A stretch of 64,000 nt of DNA from Eutreptiella sp. 'Long Island Sound 2002' (taxonomy: Eukaryota; Euglenozoa; Euglenophyceae; Eutreptiales; Eutreptiaceae), in assembly GCA_964036045.1 (NCBI GenBank), contig OZ038395.1, positions 10,062,288-10,126,287 of the forward strand, read 5' to 3'. A program made the position numbers and the translations under genes. Shown one piece after another: positions 34,415 through 46,490 of the stretch. The notes under the pieces were generated by a model. That model saw nothing but the letters and a program-made list of their open reading frames with translations. It was not told the origin of the DNA and searched no databases. Position 1 is the stretch's first letter. Every line of letters begins with the position of its first letter.

Positions 34415-35567
34415 ATGTCACCGGGGGTACCCCAGTTTGACCCACAATTTCAAACCCATCTTTCCCTACGTTTTTCAGCATGCCGATTCCACCCAAATCG
34501 ATTCCCGGTCAAAACGAAAACTTTATTGCGCGCCGCGCCGCGCGCGCGCCTGGGCAAAATCAGTTTTAGCCAGGCCAGCCCAGGGCCATTCCAGCCAAAT
34601 CTGGGTATGTCACCGGGGGTACCCCAGTTTGACCCAGAATTTCAAACCCATCTTTCCCTACGTTTTTCAGCATGCCGATTCCACCCAAATCGATTCCCGG
34701 TCAAAACGGAAACTTTTTTTGCGCGCCGCGCCGCGCGCGCGCCTGGGCAAAATCAGTTCTGGCCAGCCCAGCCTAGGGCCATTCCAGCCAAATCTGGGTA
34801 TGTCACCGGGGCCACCCCAGTTTGACCCACAATTTCGAACCCATCTTTCCCTACGTTTTTCAGCATGCCAATTCCACCCAAATCGATTCCCGGTCAAAAC
34901 GGAAACTTTTTTGTGCGCCGCGCCGCGCGCGCGCCTGGGCAAAATCAGTTCTGGCCAGGCCAGCCCAGGGCCATTCCAGCCAAATCTGGGTATGTCACCG
35001 GGGGTACCCCAGTTTGACCCAGAATTTCAAACCCATCTTTCCCTACGTTTTTCAGCATGCCGATTCCACCCAAATCGATTCCCGGTCAAAACGGAAACTT
35101 TTTTGCGCGCGGCGCCGCGCGCGCGCCTGGCCAAAATCAGTTCTGGCCAGCCCAGCCTAGGGCCATTCCAGCCAAATCTGGGTATGTCACCGGGGGTACC
35201 CCAGTTTGACCCAGAATTTCAAACCCATCTTTCCCTACGTTTTTCAGCATGCCGATTCCACCCAAATCGATTCCCGGTCAAAACGGAAACTTTTTTGCGC
35301 GCCGCGCCGCGCGCGCGCCTGGGCAAAATCAGTTCTGGCGAGCCCAGCCCAGGGCCATTCCAGCCAAATCTGGGTATGTCACCGGGGGTACCCCAGTTTG
35401 ACCCACAATTTCAAACCCATCTTTCCCTACGTTTTTCAGCATGCCGATTCCACCCAAATCGATTCCCGGTCAAAACGGAAACTTTTTTGCGCGCCGCGCC
35501 GCGCGCGCGCCTGGGCAAAATCAGTTCTGGCCAGCCCAGCCCAGGGCCATTCCAGCCAAATCTGGGT
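34415..35567 (+). repeat. Third relative of the T7/GGGGCACCCC block
   Basis: CGAAAACTTTATTG (34503), CAGGCCAGCC, T7 (34714), GGGGCCACCCC (near 34809; KpnI site lost), ATTTCGAACCC (near 34832), GCCAATTCC (near 34867), TTTGTGCGCC, CTGGCCAAAATC (near 35128) and GGCGAGCCC (near 35337) follow in the order seen at 30.1-30.7 and 32.0-32.6 kb. Confidence 0.8.
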
Positions 35568-35761
35568 ATGTCACCGGGGGTACCCCAGTTTGACCCAGAA
35601 TTTCAAACCCATCTTTCCCTACGTTTTTCAGCATGCCGATTCCACCGAAAATCGATTCCCGGTCAAAACATAAAACTTTATTGCGCGCCGCGCCGCGCGC
35701 GCGCCTGGGCAAAATCAGTTCTGGCCAGCCCAGCCCAGGGCCATTCCAGCCAAATCTGGGT
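35568..35761 (+). repeat. 194-bp lineage monomer, copy 4 of 5
   Basis: CACCGAAAATCGATT with ACATAAAACTTTATTG. The CTTTATTG is otherwise seen only at 34.52 kb, in a different monomer type two HOR positions away, so this may be a recombinant. Confidence 0.9.
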
Positions 35762-37129
35762 ATGTCACCGGAAGTACCCCAGTTTGACCCAGAATTTCAA
35801 ACCCATCTTTCCCTACGTTTTTCAGCATGCCGATTCCACCCAAATCGATTCCCGGTCAAAACGGAAACTTTTTTGCGCGCCGCGCCGCGCGCGCGCCTGG
35901 GCAAAATCAGTTCTGGCGACCCCAGCCCAGGGCCATTCCAGCCAAATCTGGGTATGTCACCGGGGGTACCCCAGTTTGACCCACAATTTCAAACCCATCT
36001 TTCCCTACGTTTTTCAGCATGCCGATTCCACCCAAATCGATTCCCGGTCAAAACGGAAACTTTTTTGCGCGCCGCGCCGCGCGCGCGCCTGGGCAAAATC
36101 AGTTCTGGCCAGCCCAGCCCAGGGCCATTCCAGCCAAATCTGGGTATGTCACCGGGGGTACCCCAGTTTGACCCAGAATTTCAAACCCATCTTTCCCTAC
36201 GTTTTTCAGTATGCCGATTCCACCCAAATCGATTCCCGGTCAAAACGGAAACTTTTTTGCGCGCCGCGCCGCGCGCGCGCCTGGGCAAAATCAGTTCTGG
36301 CCAGCCCAGCCCAGGGCCATTCCAGCCAAATCTGGGTATGTCACCGGGGGTACCCCAGTTTGACCCAGAATTTCAAACCCATCTTTCCCTACGTTTTTCA
36401 GCATGCCGATTCCACCCAAATCGATTCCCGGTCAAAACGGAAACTTTTTTGCGCGCCGCGCCGCGCGCGCGCCTGGGCAAAATCAGTTCTGGCCAGCCCA
36501 GCCTAGGGCCATTCCAGCCAAATCTGGGTATGTCACCGGGGGTACCCCAGTTTGACCCAGAATTTCAAACCCATCTTTCCCTACGTTTTTCAGCATGCCG
36601 ATTCCACCCAAATCGATACCCGGTCAAAACGGAAACTTTTTTGCGCGCCGCGCCGCGCGCGCGACCGGGCAAAATCAGTTCTGGCCAGCCCAGCCTAGGG
36701 CCATTCCAGCCAAATCTGGGTATGTCACCGGGGGTACCCCAGTTTGACCCGGAAGTTCAAACCCATTTTTCCCTACGTTTTTCAGCATGCCGATTCCACC
36801 CAAATCGATTCCCGGTCAAAACGGAGACTTTTTTGCGCGCCGCGCCGCGCGCGCGCCTGGGCAAAATCAGTTCTGGCCAGCCCAGCCTAGGGCCATTCCA
36901 GCCAAATCTGGGTATGTCACCGGGGGTACCCCAGTTTGACCCAGAATTTCAAACCCATCTTTCCCTACGTTTTTCAGCATGCCGATTCCACCGAAAATCG
37001 ATTCCCGGTCAAAACATAAAAATTTTTTGCGCGCCGCGCCGCGCGCGCGCCTGGGCAAAATCAGTTCTGGCCAGCCCAGCCCAGGGCCATTCCAGCCAAA
37101 TCTGGGTATGTCACCGGGGGTACCCCAGT
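35762..37129 (+). repeat. Seven monomers ending in the fifth 194-bp unit
   Basis: Starts with CACCGGAAGTACC near 35767 (KpnI site lost). CACAATTTC near 35982 is the last occurrence of that marker until about 41554. The units CAGTATGCC (near 36207), GATACCCGG (near 36617) and GCGACCGGGC (near 36662) foreshadow the 5-mer that follows. The 194-bp monomer at 36914-37107 has CACCGAAAATCGATT and ACATAAAAATTTTTTG. Confidence 0.78.
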
Positions 37130-38089
37130 TTGACCCAGAATTTCAAACCCATCTTTCCCTACGTTTTTCAGCATGCCGATTCCACCCAAATCGATTCCCG
37201 GTCAAAACGGAAACTTTTTTGCGCGCCGCGCCGCGCGCGCGCCTGGGCAAAATCAGTTCTGGCCAGCCCAGCCCAGGGCCATTCCAGCCAAATCTGGGTA
37301 TGTCACCGGGGGTACCCCAGTTTGACCCAGAATTTCAAACCCATCTTTCCCTACGTTTTTCAGTATGCCGATTCCACCCAAATCGATTCCCGGTCAAAAC
37401 GGAAACTTTTTTGCGCGCCGCGCCGTGCGCGCGCCTGGGCAAAATCAGTTCTGGCCAGCCCAGCCCAGGGCCATTCCAGCCAAATCTGGGTATGTCACCG
37501 GGGGTACCCCAGTTTGACCCAGAATTTCAAACCCATCTTTCCCTACGTTTTTCAGCATGCCGATTCCACCCAAATCGATTCCCGGTCAAAACGGAAACTT
37601 TTTTGCGCGCCGCGCCGCGCGCGCGCCTGGGCAAAATCAGTTCTGGCCAGCCCAGCCTAGGGCCATTCCAGCCAAATCTGGGTATGTCACCGGGGGTACC
37701 CCAGTTTGACCCAGAATTTCAAACCCATCTTTCCCTACGTTTTTCAGCATGCCGATTCCACCCAAATCGATACCCGGTCAAAACGGAAACTTTTTTGCGC
37801 GCCGCGCCGCGCGCGCGACTGGGCAAAATCAGTTCTGGACAGCCCAGCCTAGGGCCATTCCAGCCAAATCTGCGTATGTCACCGGGGGTACCCCAGTTTG
37901 ACCCAGAATTTCAAACCCATCTTTCCCTACGTTTTTCAGCATGCCGATTCCACCCAAATCGATTCCCGGTCAAAACGGAAACTTTTTTGCGCGCCGCGCC
38001 GCGCGCGCGACTGGGCAAAATCAGTTCTGGACAGCCCAGCCTAGGGCCATTCCAGCCAAATCTGCGTATGTCACCGGGGGTACCCCAGT
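37130..38089 (+). repeat. 5-mer HOR (960 bp), copy 1 of 2
   Basis: Markers: CAGTATGCC (near 37362), GCCGTGCGCG (near 37423), GATACCCGG (near 37769), and GCGACTGGGC with CTGGACAGCC and CTGCGTATG (near 37816-37877). The GCGACTGGGC/CTGCGTATG unit is doubled here (again near 38007-38068). Confidence 0.85.
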
Positions 38090-39049
38090 TTGACCCAGAA
38101 TTTCAAACCCATCTTTCCCTACGTTTTTCAGCATGCCGATTCCACCCAAATCGATTCCCGGTCAAAACGGAAACTTTTTTGCGCGCCGCGCCGCGCGCGC
38201 GCCTGGGCAAAATCAGTTCTGGCCAGCCCAGCCCAGGGCCATTCCAGCCAAATCTGGGTATGTCACCGGGGGTACCCCAGTTTGACCCAGAATTTCAAAC
38301 CCATCTTTCCCTACGTTTTTCAGTATGCCGATTCCACCCAAATCGATTCCCGGTCAAAACGGAAACTTTTTTGCGCGCCGCGCCGTGCGCGCGCCTGGGC
38401 AAAATCAGTTCTGGCCAGCCCAGCCCAGGGCCATTCCAGCCAAATCTGGGTATGTCACCGGGGGTACCCCAGTTTGACCCAGAATTTCAAACCCATCTTT
38501 CCCTACGTTTTTCAGCATGCCGATTCCACCCAAATCGATTCCCGGTCAAAACGGAAACGTTTTTGCGCGCCGCGCCGCGCGCGCGCCTGGGCAAAATCAG
38601 TTCTGGCCAGCCCAGCCTAGGGCCATTCCAGCCAAATCTGGGTATGTCACCGGGGGTACCCCAGTTTGACCCAGAATTTCAAACCCATCTTTCCCTACGT
38701 TTTTCAGCATGCCGATTCCACCCAAATCGATACCCGGTCAAAACGGAAACTTTTTTGCGCGCCGCGCCGCGCGCGCGACTGGGCAAAATCAGTTCTGGAC
38801 AGCCCAGCCTAGGGCCATTCCAGCCAAATCTGCGTATGTCACCGGGGGTACCCCAGTTTGACCCAGAATTTCAAACCCATCTTTCCCTACGTTTTTCAGC
38901 ATGCCGATTCCACCCAAATCGATTCCCGGTCAAAACGGAAACTTTTTTGCGCGCCGCGCCGCGCGCGCGCCTGGGCAAAATCAGTTCTGCCCAGCCCAGC
39001 CTAGGGCCATTCCAGCCAAATCTGGGTATGTCACCGGGGGTACCCCAGT
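38090..39049 (+). repeat. 5-mer HOR (960 bp), copy 2 of 2
   Basis: CAGTATGCC (38322), GCCGTGCGCG (38383), GATACCCGG (38729) and GCGACTGGGC/CTGCGTATG (38776-38837) recur at +960. The second doubled unit of copy 1 is replaced by a standard-box unit with CTGCCCAG near 38988. A private GGAAACGTTTTTG occurs near 38555. Confidence 0.85.
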
Positions 39050-39307
39050 TTGACCCAGAATTTCAAACCCATCTTTCCCTACGTTTTTCAGCATGCCGAT
39101 TCCACCCAAATCGATACCCGGTCAAAACGAAAACTTTTTTGCGCGCCGCGCCGCGCGCGCGCCTGGGCAAAATCAGTTCTGGCCAGCCCAGCCTAGGGCC
39201 ATTCCAGCCAAATCTGGGTATGTCACCGGGGGTACCCCAGTTTGACCCAGAATTTCAAACCCATCTTTCCCTACGTTTTTCAGCATGCCGATTCCACCCA
39301 AATCGAT

Positions 39308-39324
39308 TCCCGTTGAATACGAAA
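39308..39324 (-). other. Best CENP-B-box-like variant, copy 1
   Basis: The monomer reading CCCGTTGAATACGAAAA matches the CENP-B box at 13 of 17 positions and 8 of 9 core positions on the minus strand. TTCG and CGGG are both intact, and only the central core A is replaced. The second copy is at 41037-41053. Monomers with CGGTCAAAACGAAAA (20476, 28737, 29888, 31233, 31808, 34503) also reach 8 of 9 in the core. Confidence 0.35.
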
Positions 39325-41036
39325 ACTTTTTTGCGCGCCGCGCCGCGCGCGCGCCTGGGCAAAATCAGTTCTGGCCAGCCCAGCCTAGGGCCATTCCAGC
39401 CAAATCTGGGTATGTCACCCGGGGTACCCCAGTTTGACCCAGAATTTCAAACCCATCTTTCCCTACGTTTTTCAGCATGCCGATTCCACCCAGATCGATT
39501 CCCGGTCAAAACATAAAAATTTTTTGCGCGCCGCGCCGCGCGCGCGCCTGGGCAAAATCAGTTCTGGCCAGCCCAGCCTAGGGCCATTCCAGCCAAATCT
39601 GGGTATGTCACCGGGGGTACACCAGTTTGACCCAGAATTTCAACTCCATCTTTCCCTACGTTTTTCAGCATGCCGATTCCACCCAAATCGATTCCCGGTC
39701 AAAACGGAAACTTTTTTGCGCGCCGCGCCGCGCGCGCGCCTGGGCAAAATCAGTTCTGGCCAGCCCAGCCTAGGGCCATTCCAGCCAAATCTGGGTATGT
39801 CACCGGGGGTACCCCAGTTTGACCCAGAATTTCAAACCCATCTTTCCCTACGTTTTTCAGCATGCCGATTCCACCCAAATCGATTCCCGCTCAAAACGGA
39901 AACTTTTTTGCGCGCCGCGCCGCGCGCGCGCCTGGGCAAAATCAGTTCTGGCCAGCCCAGCCCAGGGCCATTCCAGCCAAATCTGGGTATGTCACCGGGG
40001 GTATCCCCGTTTGACCCAGAATTTCAAACCCATCTTTCCCTACGTTTTTCAGCATGCCGATTCCACCCAAATCGATTCCCGGTCAAAACGGAAACTTTTT
40101 TGCGCGCCGCGCCGCGCGCGCGCCTGGGCAAAATCAGTTCTGGCCAGCCCAGCCCAGGGCCATTCCAGCCAAATCTGGGTATGTCACCGGGGGTACCCCA
40201 GTTTGACCCAGAATTTCAAACCCATCTTTCCCTACGTTTTTCAGTATGCCGATTCCACCCAAATCGATTCCCGGTCAAAACGGAAACTTTTTTGCGCGCC
40301 GCGCCGCGCGCGCGCCTGGGCAAAATCAGTTCTGGCCAGCCCAGCCCAGGGCCATTCCAGCCAAATCTGGGTATGTCACCGGGGGTACCCCAGTTTGACC
40401 CAGAATTTCAAACCCATCTTTCCCTACGTTTTTCAGCATGCCGATTCCACCCAAATCGATTCCCGGTCAAAACGGAAACTTTTTTGCGCGCCGCGCCGCG
40501 CGCGCGCCTGGGCAAAATCAGTTCTGGCCAGCCCAGCCTAGGGCCATTCCAGCCAAATCTGGGTATGTCACCGGGGGTACCCCAGTTTGACCCAGAATTT
40601 CAAACCCATCTTTCCCTACGTTTTTCAGCATGCCGATTCCACCCAAATCGATACCCGGTCAAAACGGAAACTTTTTTGCGCGCCGCGCCGCGCGCGCGAC
40701 TGGGCAAAATCAGTTCTGGACAGCCCAGCCTAGGGCCATTCCAGCCAAATCTGCGTATGTCACCGGGGGTACCCCAGTTTGACCCAGAATTTCAAACCCA
40801 TCTTTCCCTACGTTTTTCAGCATGCCGATTCCACCCAAATCGATTCCCGGTCAAAACGGAAACTTTTTTGCGCGCCGCGCCGCGCGCGCGCCTGGGCAAA
40901 ATCAGTTCTGCCCAGCCCAGCCTAGGGCCATTCCAGCCAAGTCTGGGTATGTCACCGGGGGTACCCCAGTTTGACCCAGAATTTCAAACCCATCTTTCCC
41001 TACGTTTTTCAGCATGCCGATTCCACCCAAATCGAT

Positions 41037-41053
41037 TCCCGTTGAATACGAAA
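41037..41053 (-). other. Best CENP-B-box-like variant, copy 2
   Basis: Same sequence as at 39308-39324, duplicated with its 1,729-bp block. It is not independent evidence of selection. Confidence 0.35.
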
Positions 41054-41590
41054 ACTTTTTTGCGCGCCGCGCCGCGCGCGCGCCTGGGCAAAATCAGTTC
41101 TGGCCAGCCCAGCCTAGGGCCATTCCAGCCAAATCTGGGTATGTCACCCGGGGTACCCCAGTTTGACCCAGAATTTCAAACCCATCTTTCCCTACGTTTT
41201 TCAGCATGCCGATTCCACCCAGATCGATTCCCGGTCAAAACATAAAAATTTTTTGCGCGCCGCGCCGCGCGCGCGCCTGGGCAAAATCAGTTCTGGCCAG
41301 CCCAGCCTAGGGCCATTCCAGCCAAATCTGGGTATGTCACCGGGGGTACCCCAGTTTGACCCAGAATTTCAAACCCATCTTTCCCTACGTTTTTCAGTAT
41401 GCCGATTCCACACAAATCGATTCCCGGTCAAAACGGAAACTTTTTTGCGCGCCGCGCCGCGCGCGCGCCTGGGCAAAATCAGTTCTGGCCAGCCCAGCCC
41501 AGGGCCATTCCAGCCAAATCTGGGTATGTCACCGGGGGTACCCCAGTTTGACCCACAATTTCAAACCCATCTTTCCCTACGTTTTTCAGC

Positions 41591-44378
41591 ATGCCGATTC
41601 CACCCAAATCGATTCCCGGTCAAAACGGAAACTTTTTTGCGCGCCGCGCCGCGCGCGCGCGCCTGGGCAAAATCAGTTCTGGCCAGCCCAGCCTAGGGCC
41701 ATTCCAGCCAAATCTGGGTATGTCACCGGGGGTACCCCAGTTTGACCCGGAATTTCAAACCCATCTTTCCCTACGTTTTTCAGCATGCCGATTCCACCCA
41801 AATCGATTCCCGGTCAAAACGGAAACTTTTTTGCGCGCCGCGCCGCGCGCGCGCCTGGGCAAAATCAGTTCTGGCCAGCCCAGCCTAGGGCCATTCCAGC
41901 CAAATCTGGGTATGTCACCGGGGGTACCCCAGTTTGACCCAGAATTTCAAACCCATCTTTCCCTACGTTTTTCAGCATGCCGATTCCACCCAAATCGATT
42001 CCCGGTCAAAACGGAAACTTTTTTGCGCGCCGCGCCGCGCGCGCGCCTGGGCAAAATCAGTTCTGGCCAGCCCAGCCTAGGGCCATTCCAGCCAAATCTG
42101 TGTATGTCACCGGGGGTACCCCAGTTTGACCCAGAATTTCAAACCCATTTTTCCCTACGTTTTTCAGCATGCCGATTCCACCCAAATCGATTCCCGGTCA
42201 AAACGGAAACTTTTTTGCGCGCCGCGCCGCGCGCGCGCCTGGGCAAAATCAGTTCTGGCCAGCCCAGCCTAGGGCCATTCCAGCCAAATCTGGGTATGTC
42301 ACTGGGGGTACCCCAGTTTGACCCAGAATTTCAAACCCATCTTTCCCTACGTTTTTCAGCATGCCGATTCCACCCAAATCGATTCCCGGTCAAAACGGAA
42401 ACTTTTCTGCGCGCCGCGCCGCGCGCGCGCCAGGGCAAAATCAGTTCTGGCGAGCCCAGCCTAGGGCCATTCCAGCCAAATCTGGGTATGTCACCGGGGG
42501 TACACCAGTTTGACCCAGAATTTCAACTCCATCTTTCCCTACGTTTTTCAGCATGCCGATTCCACCCAAATCGATTCCCGGTGAAAACGGAAACTTTTTT
42601 GCGCGCCGCGCCGCGCGCGCGCCTGGGCAAAATCAGTTCTGGCCAGCCCAGCCTAGGGCCATTCCAGCTAAATCTGGGTATGTCACCGGGGGTACCCCAG
42701 TTTGACCCAGAATTTCAAACCCATCTTTCCCTACGTTTTTCAGCATGCCGATTCCACCCAAATCGATTCCCGCTCAAAACGGAAACTTTTTTGCGCGCCG
42801 CGCCGCGCGCGCGCCTGGGCAAAATCAGTTCTGGCCAGCCCAGCCTAGGGCCATTCCAGCCAAATCTGGGTATGTCACCGGGGGTACCCCAGTTTGACCC
42901 AGAATTTCAAACCCATCTTTCCCTACGTTTTTCAGCATGCCGATTCCACCCAAATCGATTCCCGGTCAAAACGGAAACTTTTTTGCGCGCCGCGCCGCGC
43001 GTGCGCCTGGGCAAAATCAGTTCTGGCCAGCCCAGCCCAGGGCCATTCCAGCCAAATCTGGGTATGTCACCGGGGGTACCCCAGTTTGACCCAGAATTTC
43101 AAACCCATCTTTCCCTACGTTTTTCAGCATGCCGATTCCACCCAAATCGATACCCGGTCAAAACGGAAACTTTTTTGCGCGCCGCGCCGCGCGCGCGCCT
43201 GGGCAAAATCAGTTCTGGCCAGCCCAGCCTAGGGCCATTCCAGCCAAATCTGGGTATGTCACCGGGGGTACCCCAGTTTGACCCAGAATTTCAAACCCAT
43301 CTTTCCCTACGTTTTTCAGCATGCCGATTCCACCCAAATCAATTCCCGGTCAAAACAGAAACTTTTTTGCGCGCCGCGCCGCGCGCGCGCCTGGGCAAAA
43401 TCAGTTCTGGCCAGCCCAGCCTAGGGCCATTCCAGCCAACTCTGGGTATGTCACCGGGGGTACCCCAGTTTGACCCAGAATTTCAAACCCATTTTCCCCT
43501 ACGTTTTTCAGCATGCCGATTCCACCCAAATCGATTCCCGGTCAAAACGGAAACTTTTTTGCGCGCCGCGCCGCGCGCGCGCCTGGGCAAAATCAGTTCT
43601 GGCCAGCCCAGCCTAGGGCCATTCCAGCCAAATCTGGGTATGTCACCGGGGGTACCCCAGTTTGACCCAGAGTTTCAAACCCATCTTTCCCTACGTTTTG
43701 CAGCATGCCGATTCCACCCAAATCGATTCCCGGTCAAAACGGAAACTTTTCTGCGCGCCGCGCCGCGCGCGCGCCTGGGCAAAATCAGTTCTGGCCAGAC
43801 CAGCCCAGGGCCATTCCAGCCAAATCTGGGTATGTCACCGGGGGTACCCCAGTTTGACCCACAATTTCAAACCCATCTTTCCCTACGTTTTTCAGCATGC
43901 CGATTCCACCCAAATCGATTCCCGGTCAAAACGGAAACTTTTTTGCGCGCCGCGCCGCGCGCGCGCCTGGGCAAAATCAGTTCTGGACAGCCCAGCCTAG
44001 GGCCATTCCAGCCAAATCTGGGTATGTCACCGGGGGTACCCCAGTTTGACCCAGAGTTTCAAACCCGTCTTTCCCTACGTTTTTCAGCATGCCGATTCCA
44101 CCGAAATCGATTCCCGGTCAAAACGGAAACTTTTTTGCGCGCCGCGCCGCGCGCGCGCCTGGGCAAAATCAGTTCTGGCCAGCCCAGCCCAGGGCCATTC
44201 CAGCCAAATCTGGGTATGTCACCGGGGGTACCCCAGTTTGACCCAGAATTTCAAACCCATCTTTCCCTACGTTTTTCAGCATGCCGATTCCACCCAAATC
44301 GATACCCGGTCAAAACGGAAACTTTTTTGCGCGCCGCGCCGCGCGCGCGCCTGGGCAAAATCAGTTCTGGCCAGCCCA
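41591..44378 (+). repeat. Mixed monomers leading into the CCTAAGG HOR family
   Basis: Begins with a +2 G/C box (41639-41663, 25 bp). Markers include CTGTGTATG (near 42099), GTCACTGGGG (near 42299), GGAAACTTTTCTGCG (near 42404 and 43743), CACCAGTTTG/CAACTCCATC (near 42504), ATCAATTCCC with ACAGAAAC (near 43339), CAGAGTTTC (near 43669 and 44054), CAGACCAGCC (near 43797) and the first CACCGAAATCG (near 44099). These are the components that later assemble into the HORs at 44.4-53 kb. Confidence 0.78.
41639..41663 (+). repeat. Expanded G/C box, +2 bp
   Basis: The alternating CG run gains one GC dinucleotide, so the pure G/C box is 25 bp. After this point the array keeps perfect 192-bp spacing until 54883, about 13.2 kb and 69 monomers. 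Confidence 0.93.
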
Positions 44379-46490
44379 GCCTAAGGCCATTTCAGCCAAA
44401 TCTTGGTATGTCACCGGGGGTACCCGAGTTTGACCCAGAATTTCAAACCCATCTTTCCCTACGTTTTTCAGCATGCCGATTCCACCCAAATCGATTCCCG
44501 GTCAAAACGGAAACTTTTTTGCGCGCCGCGCCGCGCGCGCGCCTGGGCAAAATCATTTCTGGCCAGCCCAGCCTAGGGCCATTCCAGCCAAATCTGGGTA
44601 TGTCACCGGGGGTACCCCAGTTTGACCCAGAATTTCAAACCCATCTTTCCCTACGTTTTTCAGCATGCCGATTCCACCCAAATCGATTCCCGGTCAAAAC
44701 GGAAACTTTTTTGCGCGCCGCGCCGCGCGCACGCCTGGGCAAAATCAGTTCTGGCCAGCCCAGCCCAGGGCCATTCCAGCCAAATCTGGGTATGTCACCG
44801 GGGGTACCCCAGTTTGACCCAGAATTTCAAACCCGTCTTTCCCTACGTTTTTCAGCATGCCGATTCCACCGAAATCGATTCCCGTTGAAAACGGAAACTT
44901 TTTTGCGCGCCGCGCCGCGCGCGCGCCTGGGCAAAATCAGTTCTGGCCAGCCCAGCCCAGGGCCATTCCAGCCAAATCTGGGTATGTCACCGGGGGTACC
45001 CCAGTTTGACCCAGAATTTCAAACCCATCTTTCCCTACGTTTTTCAGCATGCCGATTCCACCCAAATCGATTCCCGGTCAAAACGGAAACTTTTTTGCGC
45101 GCCACGCCGCGCGCGCGCCTGGGCAAAATCAGTTCTGGCCAGCCCAGCCTAGGGCCATTCCAGCCAAATCTGGGTATGTCACCGGGGGTACCCCAGTTTG
45201 ACCCACAATTTCAAAACCATCTTTCCCTACGTTTTTCAGCATGCCAATTCCACCCAAATCGATTCCCAGTCAAAACGCAAACTTTTTTGCGCGCCACGCC
45301 GCGCGCGCGCCTGGGCAAAATCAGTTCTGGCCAGCCCAGCCCAGGGCCATTCCAGCCAAATCTGGGTATGTCACCGGGGGTACCCCAGTTTGACCCAGAA
45401 TTTCAAACCCATCTTTCCCTACGTTTTTCAGCATGCCGATTCCACCCAAATCGATACCCGGTCAAAACGGAAACTTTTTTGCGCGCCGCGCCGCGCGCGC
45501 GCCTGGGCAAAATCAGTTCTGGCCAGCCCAGCCTAGGGCCATTCCAGCCAAATCTGGGTATGTCACCGGGGGTACCCCAGTTTGACCCAGAATTTCAAAC
45601 CCATCTTTCCCTACGTTTTTCAGCATGCCGATTCCACCCAAATCAATTCCCGGTCAAAACAGAAACTTTTTTGCGCGCCGCGCCGCGCGCGCGCCTGGGC
45701 AAAATCAGTTCTGGCCAGCCCAGCCTAGGGCCATTCCAGCCAAATCTGGGTATGTCACCGGGGGTACCCCAGTTTGACCCAGAATTTCAAACCCATTTTT
45801 CCCTACGTTTTTCAGCATGCCGATTCCACCCAAATCGATTCCCGGTCAAAACGGAAACTTTTTTGCGCGCCGCGCCGCGCGCGCGCCTGGGCAAAATCAG
45901 TTCTGGCCAGCCCAGCCTAGGGCCATTCCAGCCAAATCTGGGTATGTCACCGGGGGTACCCCAGTTTGACCCAGAGTTTCAAACCCATCTTTCCCTACGT
46001 TTTTCAGCATGCCGATTCCACCCAAATCGATTCCCGGTCAAAACGGAAACGTTTCTGCGCGCCGCGCCGCGCGCGCGCCTGGGCAAAATCAGTTCTGGCC
46101 AGCCCAGCCCAGGGCCATTCCAGCCAAATCTGGGTATGTCACCGGGGGTACCCCAGTTTGACCCACAATTTCAAACCCATCTTTCCCTACGTTTTTCAGC
46201 ATGCCGATTCCACCCAAATCGATTCCCGGTCAAAACGGAAACTTTTTTGCGCGCCGCGCCGCGCGCGCGCCTGGGCAAAATCAGTTCTGGACAGCCCAGC
46301 CTAGGGCCATTCCAGCCAAATCTGGGTATGTCACCGGGGGTACCCCAGTTTGACCCAGAATTTCAAACCCATCTTTCCCTACGTTTTTCAGCATGCCGAT
46401 TCCACCCAAATCGATTCCCGGTCAAAACGGAAACTTTTTTGCGCGCCGCGCCGCGCGCGTGCCTGGGCAAAATCAGTTCTGGCCAGCCCA
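44379..46490 (+). repeat. CCTAAGG HOR family, 11-monomer copy (2,112 bp)
   Basis: Each copy starts with a monomer junction reading CCTAAGGCCATTTCAGCC and CTTGGTATG, followed by CATTTCTGG. This copy contains CACCGAAATCG/CGTTGAAAAC (near 44869), GCCACGCCGCG (near 45103 and 45294; the first of this marker), GCCAATTCC/CCCAGTC (near 45244), GATACCCGG (near 45454), ATCAATTCCC/ACAGAAAC (near 45643), CAGAGTTTC and GTTTCTGCG (near 45974-46055) and CTGGACAGCC (near 46287). Confidence 0.85.

Larger units (their letters stand above)
39050..41590 (+). repeat. 9-mer duplication at 1,729 bp with SmaI-bearing 193-bp monomer
   Basis: GTTGAATACG (39313 and 41042), and a 193-bp unit with TCACCCGGGG, CACCCAGATCG and ACATAAAAATTTTTTG (39412-39604 and 41141-41333), recur 1,729 bp apart. 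CCCGGG is a SmaI site not seen elsewhere in the window. Between them lie CACCAGTTTGACC/CAACTCCATC (near 39620), CGCTCAAAACGG (near 39889), GTATCCCCGTTTG (near 40001), CAGTATGCC (near 40242), GATACCCGG and GCGACTGGGC/CTGCGTATG (near 40697-40757). Confidence 0.83.
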
